DNA of 64,000 nt from Terriglobia bacterium (GTDB lineage Bacteria; Acidobacteriota; Terriglobia; Terriglobales; Acidobacteriaceae). The stretch is taken from NCBI GenBank assembly GCA_020072585.1, contig JAIQGL010000011.1, positions 1-64,000 of the forward strand, given 5' to 3'. Position numbers and translations under genes: made by a program. Under the pieces are notes generated by a model. That model was given only the letters and a program-made list of their open reading frames with translations, had not been told where the DNA came from and ran no database searches. Position 1 is the stretch's first letter; every line of letters begins with the position of its first letter. Shown here piece after piece: positions 42,416-51,097 of this stretch.

Positions 42416-45400
42416 ATGTCACCTGATGGCAAGCGAAATTGTACAGCATGTGTGCAAGGAAGAGGAGCTTATGTACACGGCGTTACAATCCAGACCTTCC
42501 GCACAAGACAAATGTTGCTTGAGTTAGGCCACGCTCTCGAATCCTTGGCAGTGAAGGCCCAACACCATGTGGTCGGTCCGCAGGCAGACTGGGAGTTGTT
42601 TGCAGATGCGATTATTTCGGGGAGGAGAAATGTTGGTGTTTGTACTGCCAGCCGGCTTGCGAAAGAAATAGCTGCTTCCATCAATGAGAATTGCGATTCG
42701 GAAGCATTATGGCGGTACTGTGCCGCCAAAATTTTTCGGACGACCGAGGCCACTACGTCCGATCTTGGAATGCGATGGCATCTAATTTGCCAATCTTCTG
42801 AGCTTCAGGAACTATACCAGTATGTAACTTTACAGGTATTTCAAGAGCCATTAGTCGCGATAAGAAATAAAAGGGGCATTGAGGTCTTTCTCAATATATG
42901 TCCGCACCGTCAAACCCAGCTACTGACTGGAAGCGGGCGGCTGCGACAGGCAGGAATTCGCTGCCAATATCACTTGTGGGCATTTTCCTGCGAAGGAAAT
43001 TGCCTGAATATTCCGGGATCAAGTCGTTTGGAATTCGGATCTGAACTGCCAATATCAGAATATCATCTCCAGCAACTGCCTTCTGCCGAAGTGGATGGAT
43101 ATATTTACGTATGGCTGGGTGAAGGAAAGTCCCCCAGCCTGCCCAGTTCGCCAGTCTCGAAGAGCATGGCCAGACGACCGGCGGCCCTGCGCATTGCAAG
43201 ACTTTTGGATTCAGTGCATCCGAGTTTTCCGGATGTCAGGAACCCGGAGCTCCCCGATGACGTGCGGTTTTTGATTCGTCTTGGCTGGCTTAAAGCAGCC
43301 CTCGAACGGAAAGCTGCAGCTATTTTGCCCTCTCACAGGATGCCGATCTGGCAGTTGCTGGAACGCATGCGAGAGTTGCATCCTGCAGAGAGCAATGCTA
43401 TTAGCCTTTATCTTCTGGAATTGCGGCAAGGCTTTTTCGATTGCGGCTCTTTGCCAGAAGGATGGGCAGAGTTCAGGGAAAAACTATTGCTACTTAGGCC
43501 GGAAGCACCAGCCCGTAGCACCAGGCCTATTTCTGAAGCGGCGTGCGATGAAGCAGGTCTAAAAAGTTTGCCGATTTGGACATATTGCAGCAGGGAAATG
43601 TTCCTGCTCGAGGTCGAGCATTTAATCAAGCCCACGTGGCAATTCATCTGTCACGAAAAAGAAATTCCTTCTGTCGGCGATGTGACCTATCTCGATATTG
43701 TTGGTGAACGTGTTTATGTCGGACGGCGTGCAGATGGTTCGCTTTTTGCCGGACGGATGCTTACGCGGTTCGTGGAAGAGCCCGGGATATCCTCGTTGGA
43801 GCGTTGCCTGGAACCTGTTGATCTTGAAGTTTGGAACGGTCTTATTTTTATCCGGCTCTCAGGAAAGGGACAGCCGGTACGAGAGACATGGGAGTACCCA
43901 CGGCTCCTGGAGCCTTATCGTTTGTGGGAAATGGAACCCATTGAATCGGGATCGTATGATTTCGATGTAGAGGCCAATTACAAGATCTTATGGGAAAATT
44001 TTCTGGAATTGTACCACTTCCAGGCTGTTCATAAGGGCACCTGCCGGCTATTCCATGTGCGTCCCGAATCGGACTTGCTCGCTCTGCGTCAATCATTATC
44101 TCCATACTGCACAAAGGAAGAGCTCAGCTATGCCACATATTTACGTACTTCACCTCCTCATTCGGAGGAAAATGAGATCGCTTTTCGTGAACTAGCCGAT
44201 ACAAAAAAATATATATCTGCACCACTGCGATTTACCTTCTTCGGATCAATCGCCAAGCAGGACCAATCTCCTATCACGATGGGTCTTACAGTTTTTCCGG
44301 ATCACATCCAGGCAATGTCTTTTATTCCATTGGGACCAGACAACTGCCGAATACGCATTCGCAGCTATGGCCACAAGCTCGACTTGGGCACAGACTATGG
44401 TAGAGCAATGGCAGCAGCGCGCGATATCAATGTTCGATCGTTACAAGTCAAACTGATTGAAGAGGACATCCGGCTGAATTATTTCACGGCAAGGGCCGCA
44501 ACCTCCAAAGTGTACAGGGGAGTCGGCGTATTAGGCCGAATGGAGGAATCAATTCGTCAATTCCAAAAACAAGTATACCGGGCCATAAAGGATAACGCAT
44601 CTGCTGCTCAGCGAAGACCGGGAACGCTCAACCATCTTCGACCGACCAACCACGAGCAGGCCGTTCCAAGACAGAATTGCAGGATCTCCTCTCCCGAGCC
44701 GGCTCGGATGTGCGAAAGGAGAATAAAGATGTTCTCTGGGCAGTTGCGCGAACTCGCAACGCCCGCCTTTGTTATCGACAATGATCAATTGTTGGAGCAG
44801 GCAACAGGTATAAAACGCCTGGCGCAAGAGGCTGGCTGCACGTTTTTATATGCCATGAAGGCCCTCAGCTTCGGAGCGGTCATCCGGACAGTTGCGCAGC
44901 AAGCCGATGGCTTATCAGCAAGTTCAATTTTCGAAGCATCACTGGGACGTGAAATTCTGGGTCCACAAAAGGAGATACATGCTGTTTCTCCAGGGTTCCG
45001 ATCTGAAGAAATTGGGATGATTACAGAAATTTGCAACGTGCTGGTCCTCAACTCGTTGTCCCAGTGGCATCGGTTTAGAAATCTTGCCAATGCTTGCTCT
45101 TTCGGGTTGCGGATTAACCCTGGATTGTCAATTGTCAAGGATAGGCGATACGACCCGTGCCGAAAAGATTCAAAGCTAGGCGTCCCCATTGATTTACTCG
45201 CCGATGCTCTCGAGGGGAGGAGCGCCGAGTTTGACAACCTTGAAGGATTCCATATCCATACAGCCTGCGATCTCGACGACTTCGACTATCTCTTCAACAC
45301 TGTTTCACGAATCGAATGCCGTCTCTTGATGGGCCGGCACCGGTTGCGCTGGATCAACCTTGGTGGGGGGTATCTTTTTGATGGTGCGAAAAGGGTGCAC

Positions 45401-45895
45401 TGCCTTTTCGAAACAATTCATCGCCTGCGTTCCCATTATGGTCTGACCGTATACATAGAACCAGGCGCTGCCGTGGTACGGCAAGCGGGATTCCTTGTTG
45501 CGAGCGTAGTTGATCTTTTCACGTGTGGCCAAGGCGAGGTTGCGGTGCTTGACACATCCATTAATCATGCACCGGAAACATTCGAATATCAGTTCGCGCC
45601 GCCGGTCTCCAGCGCCTCGACAATGGGTCAATATGAATATTTACTTGCAGGCGCCACATGTCTCGCGGGCGATCTTTTTGGCACTTACAGGTTCGATGAG
45701 AGGCTCGAAATCGGCTCAAAGATTGTGTTTACGGATATGGGAGCATACACCTTGGTGAAGGCGAATATGTTTAATGGGTTCAAACTGCCTGCAATTTACA
45801 CCTTCTCCAGCTCTACTGGTTTTGAGTTGCGAAAAGATTGCAAATATGAGGATTTTTTGCTGGCAAATGGAGAAACGCCGCATGCTACTTTATGA
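42416..45895 (+). CDS. Fusion: Rieske domain + cluster-less Rieske-type oxygenase + NspC-like PLP decarboxylase
   Basis: 1159 residues. Residues ~130-235 are a Rieske [2Fe-2S] domain with intact ligands C162-x-H164 and C183-x2-H186 (ICPHRQTQ ... RCQYHLWAF). Residues ~385-735 look like a ring-hydroxylating oxygenase alpha subunit. Its own Rieske lobe (WQFICHEKEIPSVGDVTYLD) keeps the fold text but has lost the C-x-H/C-x2-H loops. The catalytic lobe keeps the iron triad: ENFLELYHFQAVHK (two His) and a late EEDIRLNYF (Asp). Residues 772-1159 are a fold III PLP decarboxylase of the carboxynorspermidine type: FLYAMKALSF (PLP lysine ~814), INLGGGYLFDG, IEPGAAVVRQ and CLAGDLFGTY. An internal ATG at 44729 with AAAGGAG seven bases upstream could also make the decarboxylase alone. 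The pathway is unknown. Confidence 0.85.
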   Translation: MSPDGKRNCTACVQGRGAYVHGVTIQTFRTRQMLLELGHALESLAVKAQHHVVGPQADWELFADAIISGRRNVGVCTASRLAKEIAASINENCDSEALWRYCAAKIFRTTEATTSDLGMRWHLICQSSELQELYQYVTLQVFQEPLVAIRNKRGIEVFLNICPHRQTQLLTGSGRLRQAGIRCQYHLWAFSCEGNCLNIPGSSRLEFGSELPISEYHLQQLPSAEVDGYIYVWLGEGKSPSLPSSPVSKSMARRPAALRIARLLDSVHPSFPDVRNPELPDDVRFLIRLGWLKAALERKAAAILPSHRMPIWQLLERMRELHPAESNAISLYLLELRQGFFDCGSLPEGWAEFREKLLLLRPEAPARSTRPISEAACDEAGLKSLPIWTYCSREMFLLEVEHLIKPTWQFICHEKEIPSVGDVTYLDIVGERVYVGRRADGSLFAGRMLTRFVEEPGISSLERCLEPVDLEVWNGLIFIRLSGKGQPVRETWEYPRLLEPYRLWEMEPIESGSYDFDVEANYKILWENFLELYHFQAVHKGTCRLFHVRPESDLLALRQSLSPYCTKEELSYATYLRTSPPHSEENEIAFRELADTKKYISAPLRFTFFGSIAKQDQSPITMGLTVFPDHIQAMSFIPLGPDNCRIRIRSYGHKLDLGTDYGRAMAAARDINVRSLQVKLIEEDIRLNYFTARAATSKVYRGVGVLGRMEESIRQFQKQVYRAIKDNASAAQRRPGTLNHLRPTNHEQAVPRQNCRISSPEPARMCERRIKMFSGQLRELATPAFVIDNDQLLEQATGIKRLAQEAGCTFLYAMKALSFGAVIRTVAQQADGLSASSIFEASLGREILGPQKEIHAVSPGFRSEEIGMITEICNVLVLNSLSQWHRFRNLANACSFGLRINPGLSIVKDRRYDPCRKDSKLGVPIDLLADALEGRSAEFDNLEGFHIHTACDLDDFDYLFNTVSRIECRLLMGRHRLRWINLGGGYLFDGAKRVHCLFETIHRLRSHYGLTVYIEPGAAVVRQAGFLVASVVDLFTCGQGEVAVLDTSINHAPETFEYQFAPPVSSASTMGQYEYLLAGATCLAGDLFGTYRFDERLEIGSKIVFTDMGAYTLVKANMFNGFKLPAIYTFSSSTGFELRKDCKYEDFLLANGETPHATL

Positions 45896-47201
45896 AAAGC
45901 ATTTTGAAGCGTCATTTGCCTGGACAAACGGTCTCTTCGCAAGTATCCGGGAATCCGCAGAAACACATCTTTTGCCTGGCGAGGTGCCGGTCCGCTTCGC
46001 TGTTACAGCAACACCAGGCGTGATTTCCTGCGAAATGGATGTGCTCACGGAATGCGATCAGCCGGACGTTGGCCGTATATTCGAGTTTTATAAAAGAAAA
46101 ATTACACGGGAAGAACAGTTCACTGCAATTTTGGTCATTCCGACAGGAATCGGCGCAGAATTGGGAGGCCATGATGGCGATGGCGGGCCGGCGGCGTGCC
46201 TCCTTGCCTCTTGCTGCGACATCCTGATCACTCATCCGAATGTTGTGAATGGCTCAGATATCAATGAGCTCCCGGAAAACGGCCTGTATGTCGAAGGTTC
46301 AGTGGTTTCCCGGCTGCTCATGGGACAGATTGGCCTTCGGACCGTGCGCAGCAACCGTGTTCTGGTTGTATTGGGGTGTTCGAAAGACCCATTTTTCGTA
46401 GACGCCGCGATAAATGCAGTAAACGCCGCGAGGGCCACCTACGGCCTTTCCGTGCCGGAAATTATCTTATTAGACCGGGAATTCCAGATGGTTAGCGCAT
46501 ACGCTCCCTCCGGCAGGGCAGTGGGACGTATTAATGGAATTGAGGATCTATTAGATGTACTTCGAACAAACCGATCGAAATATGATGCAGTGGCAATTGC
46601 TTCCGCCGTAAAAGTCAATGATCAATTGCGCGCCGACTATTATTCTAGCGATAAAAAAATCATCAATCCCTGGGGTGGCGTAGAAGCAATGCTCACACAT
46701 TCCATCTCATTGCTTCATGACATACCTACCGCCCATGCTCCCATGTGTGATTTTCGAGAACATGCAATTGCGGATTCCGGTGTTGTCGATCCGAGGATCG
46801 CCGCTGAAGTCATCTCATTTACTTTTCTGCAATCGGTATTGAAAGGGCTGCAGCGGAGTCCAGGCATCATCGCAAACCCCGATGCAATGTATTTTCCCGG
46901 CGTGATCACAGCTGCTGATTGCTCATGTCTGGTTATACCGGATGGTTGCATAGGCTTGCCCACACTTGCTGCATTACTGCAGGGCATTCCAGTGATCGCA
47001 GTACGCGAAAACCGGAATCTTATGCGCAATGATTTGGCTGCTTTGCCTTGGTCCGCAGGACAGCTCACCATGGTTGAGAACTATTGGGAAGCCGCCGGTG
47101 TATTGAACTGTCTCAGGGCGGGGCTCGCTCCGGAGTCAGTACGCCGTCCCCTGCTGAAAGCTGCTGTAAAAGCAAGCAGAGCGCGTGCATTGGCCTTTTA
47201 A
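45882..47201 (+). CDS. DUF3326 family protein
   Basis: 439 residues. The chosen ATG at 45882 lies inside the end of the previous gene (14-base overlap) and has GGAG nine bases upstream; an ATG at 45867 is also in frame. The signature stretch is VIPTGIGAELGGHDGDGGPA followed by a D-I-L-I-T-H-P-N-V-V-N-G-S-D-I-N-E segment. This is the conserved core of DUF3326, a family of unknown function found sporadically in cyanobacteria and others. The overlap makes co-translation with the decarboxylase likely, so it is a candidate enzyme of the same pathway. A later SCLVIPDGCIGLPTLAALLQ segment looks like a second ligand-binding lobe. Confidence 0.8.
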   Translation: MLLYEKHFEASFAWTNGLFASIRESAETHLLPGEVPVRFAVTATPGVISCEMDVLTECDQPDVGRIFEFYKRKITREEQFTAILVIPTGIGAELGGHDGDGGPAACLLASCCDILITHPNVVNGSDINELPENGLYVEGSVVSRLLMGQIGLRTVRSNRVLVVLGCSKDPFFVDAAINAVNAARATYGLSVPEIILLDREFQMVSAYAPSGRAVGRINGIEDLLDVLRTNRSKYDAVAIASAVKVNDQLRADYYSSDKKIINPWGGVEAMLTHSISLLHDIPTAHAPMCDFREHAIADSGVVDPRIAAEVISFTFLQSVLKGLQRSPGIIANPDAMYFPGVITAADCSCLVIPDGCIGLPTLAALLQGIPVIAVRENRNLMRNDLAALPWSAGQLTMVENYWEAAGVLNCLRAGLAPESVRRPLLKAAVKASRARALAF

Positions 47202-47224
47202 GGCGAACCGCTGCCGCGCAGGCT

Positions 47225-47989
47225 TTATTTCAACCACAACGGATGGTCGGCGAATCGAAAAAAATTGTACAACGCTCTCGGAGAAAAATAGTTTGAAAAG
47301 TTCGTGCGATTAATGAAGTTCTCTGATAAGGCAATGGAAACCTCTTCATTCCGCACCGCATGCCACCATCCGCCGGGAGTAACTAACACCTCTCCAGCAT
47401 TTTGGATATATACGATAGGCTTTGCCCTGCGGAATAATGGAAATTGCTCAAAATCCGGCGAAAACGCGTTAACTTTACCGCGATACATCCAACGTGCCTC
47501 CCCCGGCTGAAAAAATATCCAGCGTTTCTTGCCTGACAGTAAGGCATTCCAAGCACTGGTATTTAAAAAATCAACATGCAGATGGGAGGCAGTGTTAGGC
47601 GGGCCAATGAAGATCCAGCGCCATATGGGGCGAATAAGCGCCGGCAGCCGCTCCGTCCACGAATAAAGGTATTCAGGCACACAATAATCTTGTTTTAGCG
47701 ATGGGCAATCAAACTCAAAACGCCAATCTTTCAGGTAATAGTTTGTGCATGGCCCACCTTTTTCCAGATCAGAAATATATTCACTGAGTGGCACTGTACG
47801 CACACTGTCATAGTTCTCAGAATTGCGCACGGTTACTTTAAGGTCGCCATAATATGTGCAAAAGAAATCTTTTGTCCAAAGACGTGCTGCATCCCATCGC
47901 GATAAAAGCCCTTCAATGGCCACAGGACGGCGCAAGGGGACTTGCTTCAGTAATTGATTCATTCTATGGGCGTTAATCCGGTCAATCAT
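47225..47989 (-). CDS. JmjC/cupin_8-type Fe(II)/2-oxoglutarate oxygenase
   Basis: 254 residues. Cupin core: TASHLHVDFLNTSAWNALLS (H-x-D iron ligands), KKRWIFFQPGEARWMY (2-oxoglutarate region), and EVLVTPGGWWHAVRNEE (distal His). This matches the cupin_8/JmjC hydroxylases that modify amino acids, peptides or proteins. It converges on the DUF3326 gene with 23 bases between the stops and lies at the end of the cluster. The ribosome-binding site is not obvious; an ATG at 47962 is an alternative. Confidence 0.85.
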   Translation of the reverse strand: MIDRINAHRMNQLLKQVPLRRPVAIEGLLSRWDAARLWTKDFFCTYYGDLKVTVRNSENYDSVRTVPLSEYISDLEKGGPCTNYYLKDWRFEFDCPSLKQDYCVPEYLYSWTERLPALIRPIWRWIFIGPPNTASHLHVDFLNTSAWNALLSGKKRWIFFQPGEARWMYRGKVNAFSPDFEQFPLFRRAKPIVYIQNAGEVLVTPGGWWHAVRNEEVSIALSENFINRTNFSNYFSPRALYNFFRFADHPLWLK

Positions 47990-48210
47990 AGGTGCTTACA
48001 AGAACAGAGAGTTCATATTATTCAAAACATAAGAGCACATATCCTCGTAAGGCTTAATCTTACATCAAGGGCATTATTAATTAAATTTATAAGCAGCATA
48101 AGGATACTATCGGCACACTCCATAATCCGGGTTTTTTTAGATTGTCTATCAGCCAACCGCCCCGAGACAATACGAAGAGTACCGTTATTCCGTAAATTAC
48201 GCTGACGATA
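47990..48210. other. AT-rich intergenic stretch
   Basis: About 220 bases upstream of the JmjC-type gene, clearly richer in A/T than its surroundings (for example TTAATTAAATTTATAAG near 48075). It probably holds that gene's promoter; no other feature supported. Confidence 0.4.
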
Positions 48211-48687
48211 TATTTAGAATCCATTCTGGGATGCGAAACGTGCCTACGATTCAGTTCGGCCTATCACAGCGATCCATTTTCTGTTTGCGGGAAAGACAGT
48301 GGAAGCATGGGGAGGCCGCTTTAAAGGCACGCAGATTGATGGCTCGCAATGGCAGCCGTACCAGGCAGTCACCATGGCGGCTACACCGCCTTTCCCGGAG
48401 TTCGTCTCCGGTCACAGCAATTCAGCGCTGCAGGGGCAGAAGTCCTGAAGCTGTTCACGGGAAAAGATGATTTCGGCGACTCGTACCACCTTTGAGGTGC
48501 GCGGTCCAAGATTGAGCCTGGCCTGACTCCTCGCTCCAGGCGAACGCTTTCGTGGACCACTTTCACCGACGCCGCCGTGCAGGCCGGGATGCGCGGCGTT
48601 ACTGTGGAATTCATTTTGCCGATGCCGATAAAGCAGGCCGCGAACTTGGAAACGCCAAGGTGGAAGCAGATTCCTGTTCTTCAGCGC
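48211..48687 (+). pseudogene. PAP2/vanadium haloperoxidase-like remnant
   Basis: Begins abruptly with F-W-D-A-K-R-A-Y-D-S-V-R-P-I-T-A-I and continues into TVEAWGGRFKGTQIDGSQWQ and PFPEFVSGHS, the substrate-phosphate or vanadate motif region. At AATTCAGCG a one-base deletion in the T run shifts the frame; the next frame reads SAAGAEVLKLFTGKDDFGDS. A TGA at 48496-48498 and a further shift before RRYCGIHFADADKAGRELG complete the damage. Both ends of the gene are missing, and the right end stops where the 195-bp repeat begins. Confidence 0.75.
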
Positions 48688-48881
48688 ATTTTCCCTGTTA
48701 TCCCTCCTGTTATTTCCCTGCTCGTTCCCTGTTACGATTTCATGCCGAAAGCCATTTACGCCAGCGTTTATGCGGAGATGCACTCAACCCCCCCGTTTGA
48801 CAGCCCAAATTCCCTGTAAATTTCCCTGTTAACGGGAATTTGCCCAGAGACGGGTTAGCAGCAGACTGCGTCCTCCGCCAG
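48688..48881 (+). repeat. ~195-bp direct repeat, right copy (putative attR region)
   Basis: Same orientation as 31235-31432, with the same start, TTCCCTG-rich body, TTCCCTGTTAACGGGAA palindrome and CCTCCGCCAG end. The two copies enclose the CBASS, recombinase and biosynthetic-like genes (about 17.6 kb including repeats). Confidence 0.7.
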
Positions 48882-49094
48882 AAAGTTTCCTTTTGACTCA
48901 TCGCTTTACCGGCAAACCATTCTTGCTGCTTTTCAGAAAATCAGATTGTAAGTCGTTTATTTTCTACTGGTCAGAAAGAGTTCGAAAGCTCAATTTGAGT
49001 TGTGGGTACCTCAATTAACAATTTACTGTAAGGCGTGCCAGCGGATGGCTCATAGCCCCATGGAATCTCTTGCCGTCCAAGATCATTGCTTCCT
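48882..49094. other. Intergenic stretch right of the direct repeat
   Basis: About 210 bases with no supported gene. A TTTTCTACTGGTC segment near 48960-48972 resembles one near 31730 on the left side. Confidence 0.4.
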
Positions 49095-49460
49095 TTAAGC
49101 TATCTGTTCGACTGTCGTCTCGGCTTCGTCCCTATCCTCATTTTCTCGACCAGGCATATTCGCGCTCTTTCTGAGGGGCAGGAGGTGTGCGTGCCTGGGC
49201 GGAAATACAAAATTTTGGACAAACCAAAGCCCGTCGGCATTCAAACGCCGGCCCACCACAGCGCGGCCGTGCTGCTTTACGAAATCAGAGAAATCATCAG
49301 GCTCGATGATTCGCTTTTTGACGCTGGTTGTTTCCACAACCCGGTATTTGAGCCAACCGTGATTGATCCACTTTTGCACCTCGTCAACTCTGACGTGCAA
49401 AGCTTCCGCGAGGCTGTATGGTGTGAACCAATCTCGCCCTCTTTGGGAGCTTTCCCCCCA
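49095..49460 (-). pseudogene. HTH DNA-binding protein fragment
   Basis: A coherent frame with DWFTPYSLAEALHVRVDEVQ, an HTH-like helix pair, then IIEPDDFSDFVKQHGRAVVG and a charged tail. No start codon or ribosome-binding site is seen where the coherent part begins (~49450). Upstream it runs into the antisense of a DUF932 remnant. Probably the 3' part of a transposase- or resolvase-associated DNA-binding protein; the family is not certain. Confidence 0.4.
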
Positions 49461-49509
49461 AACGGTGCAACATGGACCGAATGGAACGCGCCGAACGGAG
49501 CCAAGGTAA

Positions 49510-49905
49510 TTATGCCGGCAGTTGCGCGAGAAAGCCGCCCAGCTTCGCCGTTGCCTTGAACTGCGGTACCGGGTCGAGCTTCTTGAACGCGCTGGTAAAC
49601 GCGTTCGAGAGACTCCACATCGTCCTGGCCGCGAATTCCGGGTACTGCGGCTCGAAATACAGCCGGTGTACTTCGGGCAGCAGAGTTCTCGGCGCTTCGA
49701 GCTTGCCGTCAATGAACGCGGAATAGAAGATCAGCTTCGCCGTATCGTCAGTGATCTGCGTCTTCCGCCACAATTCAACCTGGCGCTGCAGCGGTTCAAA
49801 GTTTCTCTGGATCCTGTCAACTCCAACCCGAGAGCGTATCAATGAGATTGAAGCTTTTGGTGTGCTTGGCAAGCACCGGCGTGAAATCGCCTGAAACAAT
49901 GTTTC
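49510..49905 (-). pseudogene. DUF932 (phage/plasmid-related) remnant, copy 1
   Basis: The C-terminal part of a DUF932 protein: FTPVLAKHTKSFNLIDTLS in one frame, then after an extra G (CTCTCGGGTTGG) the frame changes to VDRIQRNFEPLQRQVELWRK. It then runs through ITDDTAKLIFYSAFIDGKLE and RTMWSLSNAFTSAFKKLDP to a normal stop. The N-terminal half is missing. DUF932 genes are typical of plasmids, phages and integrative elements. Confidence 0.75.
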
Positions 49906-49959
49906 AAATTGTGGTTCAGCTCTCACTTTTACCGTGTTGGGGCAAGCGAAGTACCTTTT

Positions 49960-50006
49960 ATGCCCCTCGTTGACGAAGTTTTTATGCCCCTCGTTGACGA
50001 AGTTTT
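49960..50006. repeat. 24-bp tandem duplication
   Basis: ATGCCCCTCGTTGACGAAGT plus a T run occurs twice in tandem (49960-49983 and 49984-50006). It lies just upstream of the DUF932 remnant; likely replication slippage. Confidence 0.7.
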
Positions 50007-50146
50007 GACAAGACAAACGTTACCGCGCATTCCAACGATGCGGGCGATTTGTCTAAATATGTCCGAAGAAACTATTTCAGTCGCTTCGCTGTCGAGGCAC
50101 GCTCTAGATAGCAACGCAGGTTAGTTACGCAAGCCGCCTGAGTAAA

Positions 50147-51097
50147 TCACGGCGTCAACACCACAGGATGACTGCCGGAGTGTTCCGGTGCGGGTCCGCG
50201 CATGTCGGCCAATCCGAGTTCGATTCTTTCGCGAATGTCAGTAGCCAGGTTGTCGAGCCCCGGAAGGATGTCTGGTTGTGTAGCGCCGGTCAGTCTAAGC
50301 GTTCGGAGAATTGTCGTACGTGTACGTACCGGAATGGTGAGCCTTTTCATATGACAGCAACTGGGAGTACGGGTTTTGCGCATAAAATCGGCGAGCGCGC
50401 CGCGGCGATTCGTGTGCAATGTGAAACGTGAGTGTTGCGCCGCCAGACGATCGCTGATCTGGGGTGGAATAAGCGGAATTGGATAGTAGTCTCTGGGCCC
50501 CTGGCTATAGGACAGGTTTAAGTATTCGTCGATGTATCTGTCTTTTGTGGTTCGGTTCATCGGGTCAGCAATGCTTCGCCCAAGACCGCATTTCTCGCTG
50601 AGCGTTCGCGGATCGAGGACAAAGACGGCAGCCTCTGTCTCCTTCGCGGTCCTTACAGCGAAATACAGCGCAGTAAGAGCGTTTTTAGACCAATCCAAGA
50701 GGCGTGTCGGGAGGCCGTGATGCTGCATCAGAAAAATCCAGCCAAGGTGCGTCTTCGGGAGGACCTCAACGAGTCTTTGTCCTCCGCTTCTGAACCGGCT
50801 CAACATGTACCCTTCTAGCCACAGCAGAGTGTCTCGGTCCTGGTTGTACTTGTTCAGCACGGGATCGTTCGAACGTAAAAGTGTGGGTTCAAGCGGATAG
50901 TCTTTGTCAGACACCCCTCTCAGCCATGGTACGCTTTCGCCCGGATATGGCTCTTCGGAAGGATCAAGCCGGTCCCTCGCATCTCGTCGCCATTCCTCGG
51001 CTATGAGTTCGACCTCGTCAACGAAGTGCCCAACTGATCTCACTTCTTTTGTCGGGATATTAGTTTCCAGCGACGGCGCACAAGGTGCGTTGATCAT
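50147..51097 (-). CDS. FRG-domain protein
   Basis: 316 residues. The ATG at 51097 has GGAGG five bases upstream; a GTG lies one codon earlier. FRG domain features: VPWLRGVSDKDYPLEPTLLR (W-x-R-G) and GWIFLMQHHGLPTRLLDWSK followed by N-A-L-T-A-L-Y-F-A-V (F-x-x-x-Q-H-x-G-x-P-T-R-L-L-D-W), then RLAAQHSRFTLH (the Q-x-G/S-R-F-T part). FRG proteins are frequent in phage-defence islands and on mobile elements, but their biochemical activity is unsettled. It overlaps the upstream TauD-like gene by 38 bases, so the two form an operon. Confidence 0.88.
   Translation of the reverse strand: MINAPCAPSLETNIPTKEVRSVGHFVDEVELIAEEWRRDARDRLDPSEEPYPGESVPWLRGVSDKDYPLEPTLLRSNDPVLNKYNQDRDTLLWLEGYMLSRFRSGGQRLVEVLPKTHLGWIFLMQHHGLPTRLLDWSKNALTALYFAVRTAKETEAAVFVLDPRTLSEKCGLGRSIADPMNRTTKDRYIDEYLNLSYSQGPRDYYPIPLIPPQISDRLAAQHSRFTLHTNRRGALADFMRKTRTPSCCHMKRLTIPVRTRTTILRTLRLTGATQPDILPGLDNLATDIRERIELGLADMRGPAPEHSGSHPVVLTP

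Noticed and set aside
49522-49845. Plus-strand frame across the DUF932 remnant
   Set aside because: Antisense of a recognisable, if broken, protein; the same shadow appears at the second copy.
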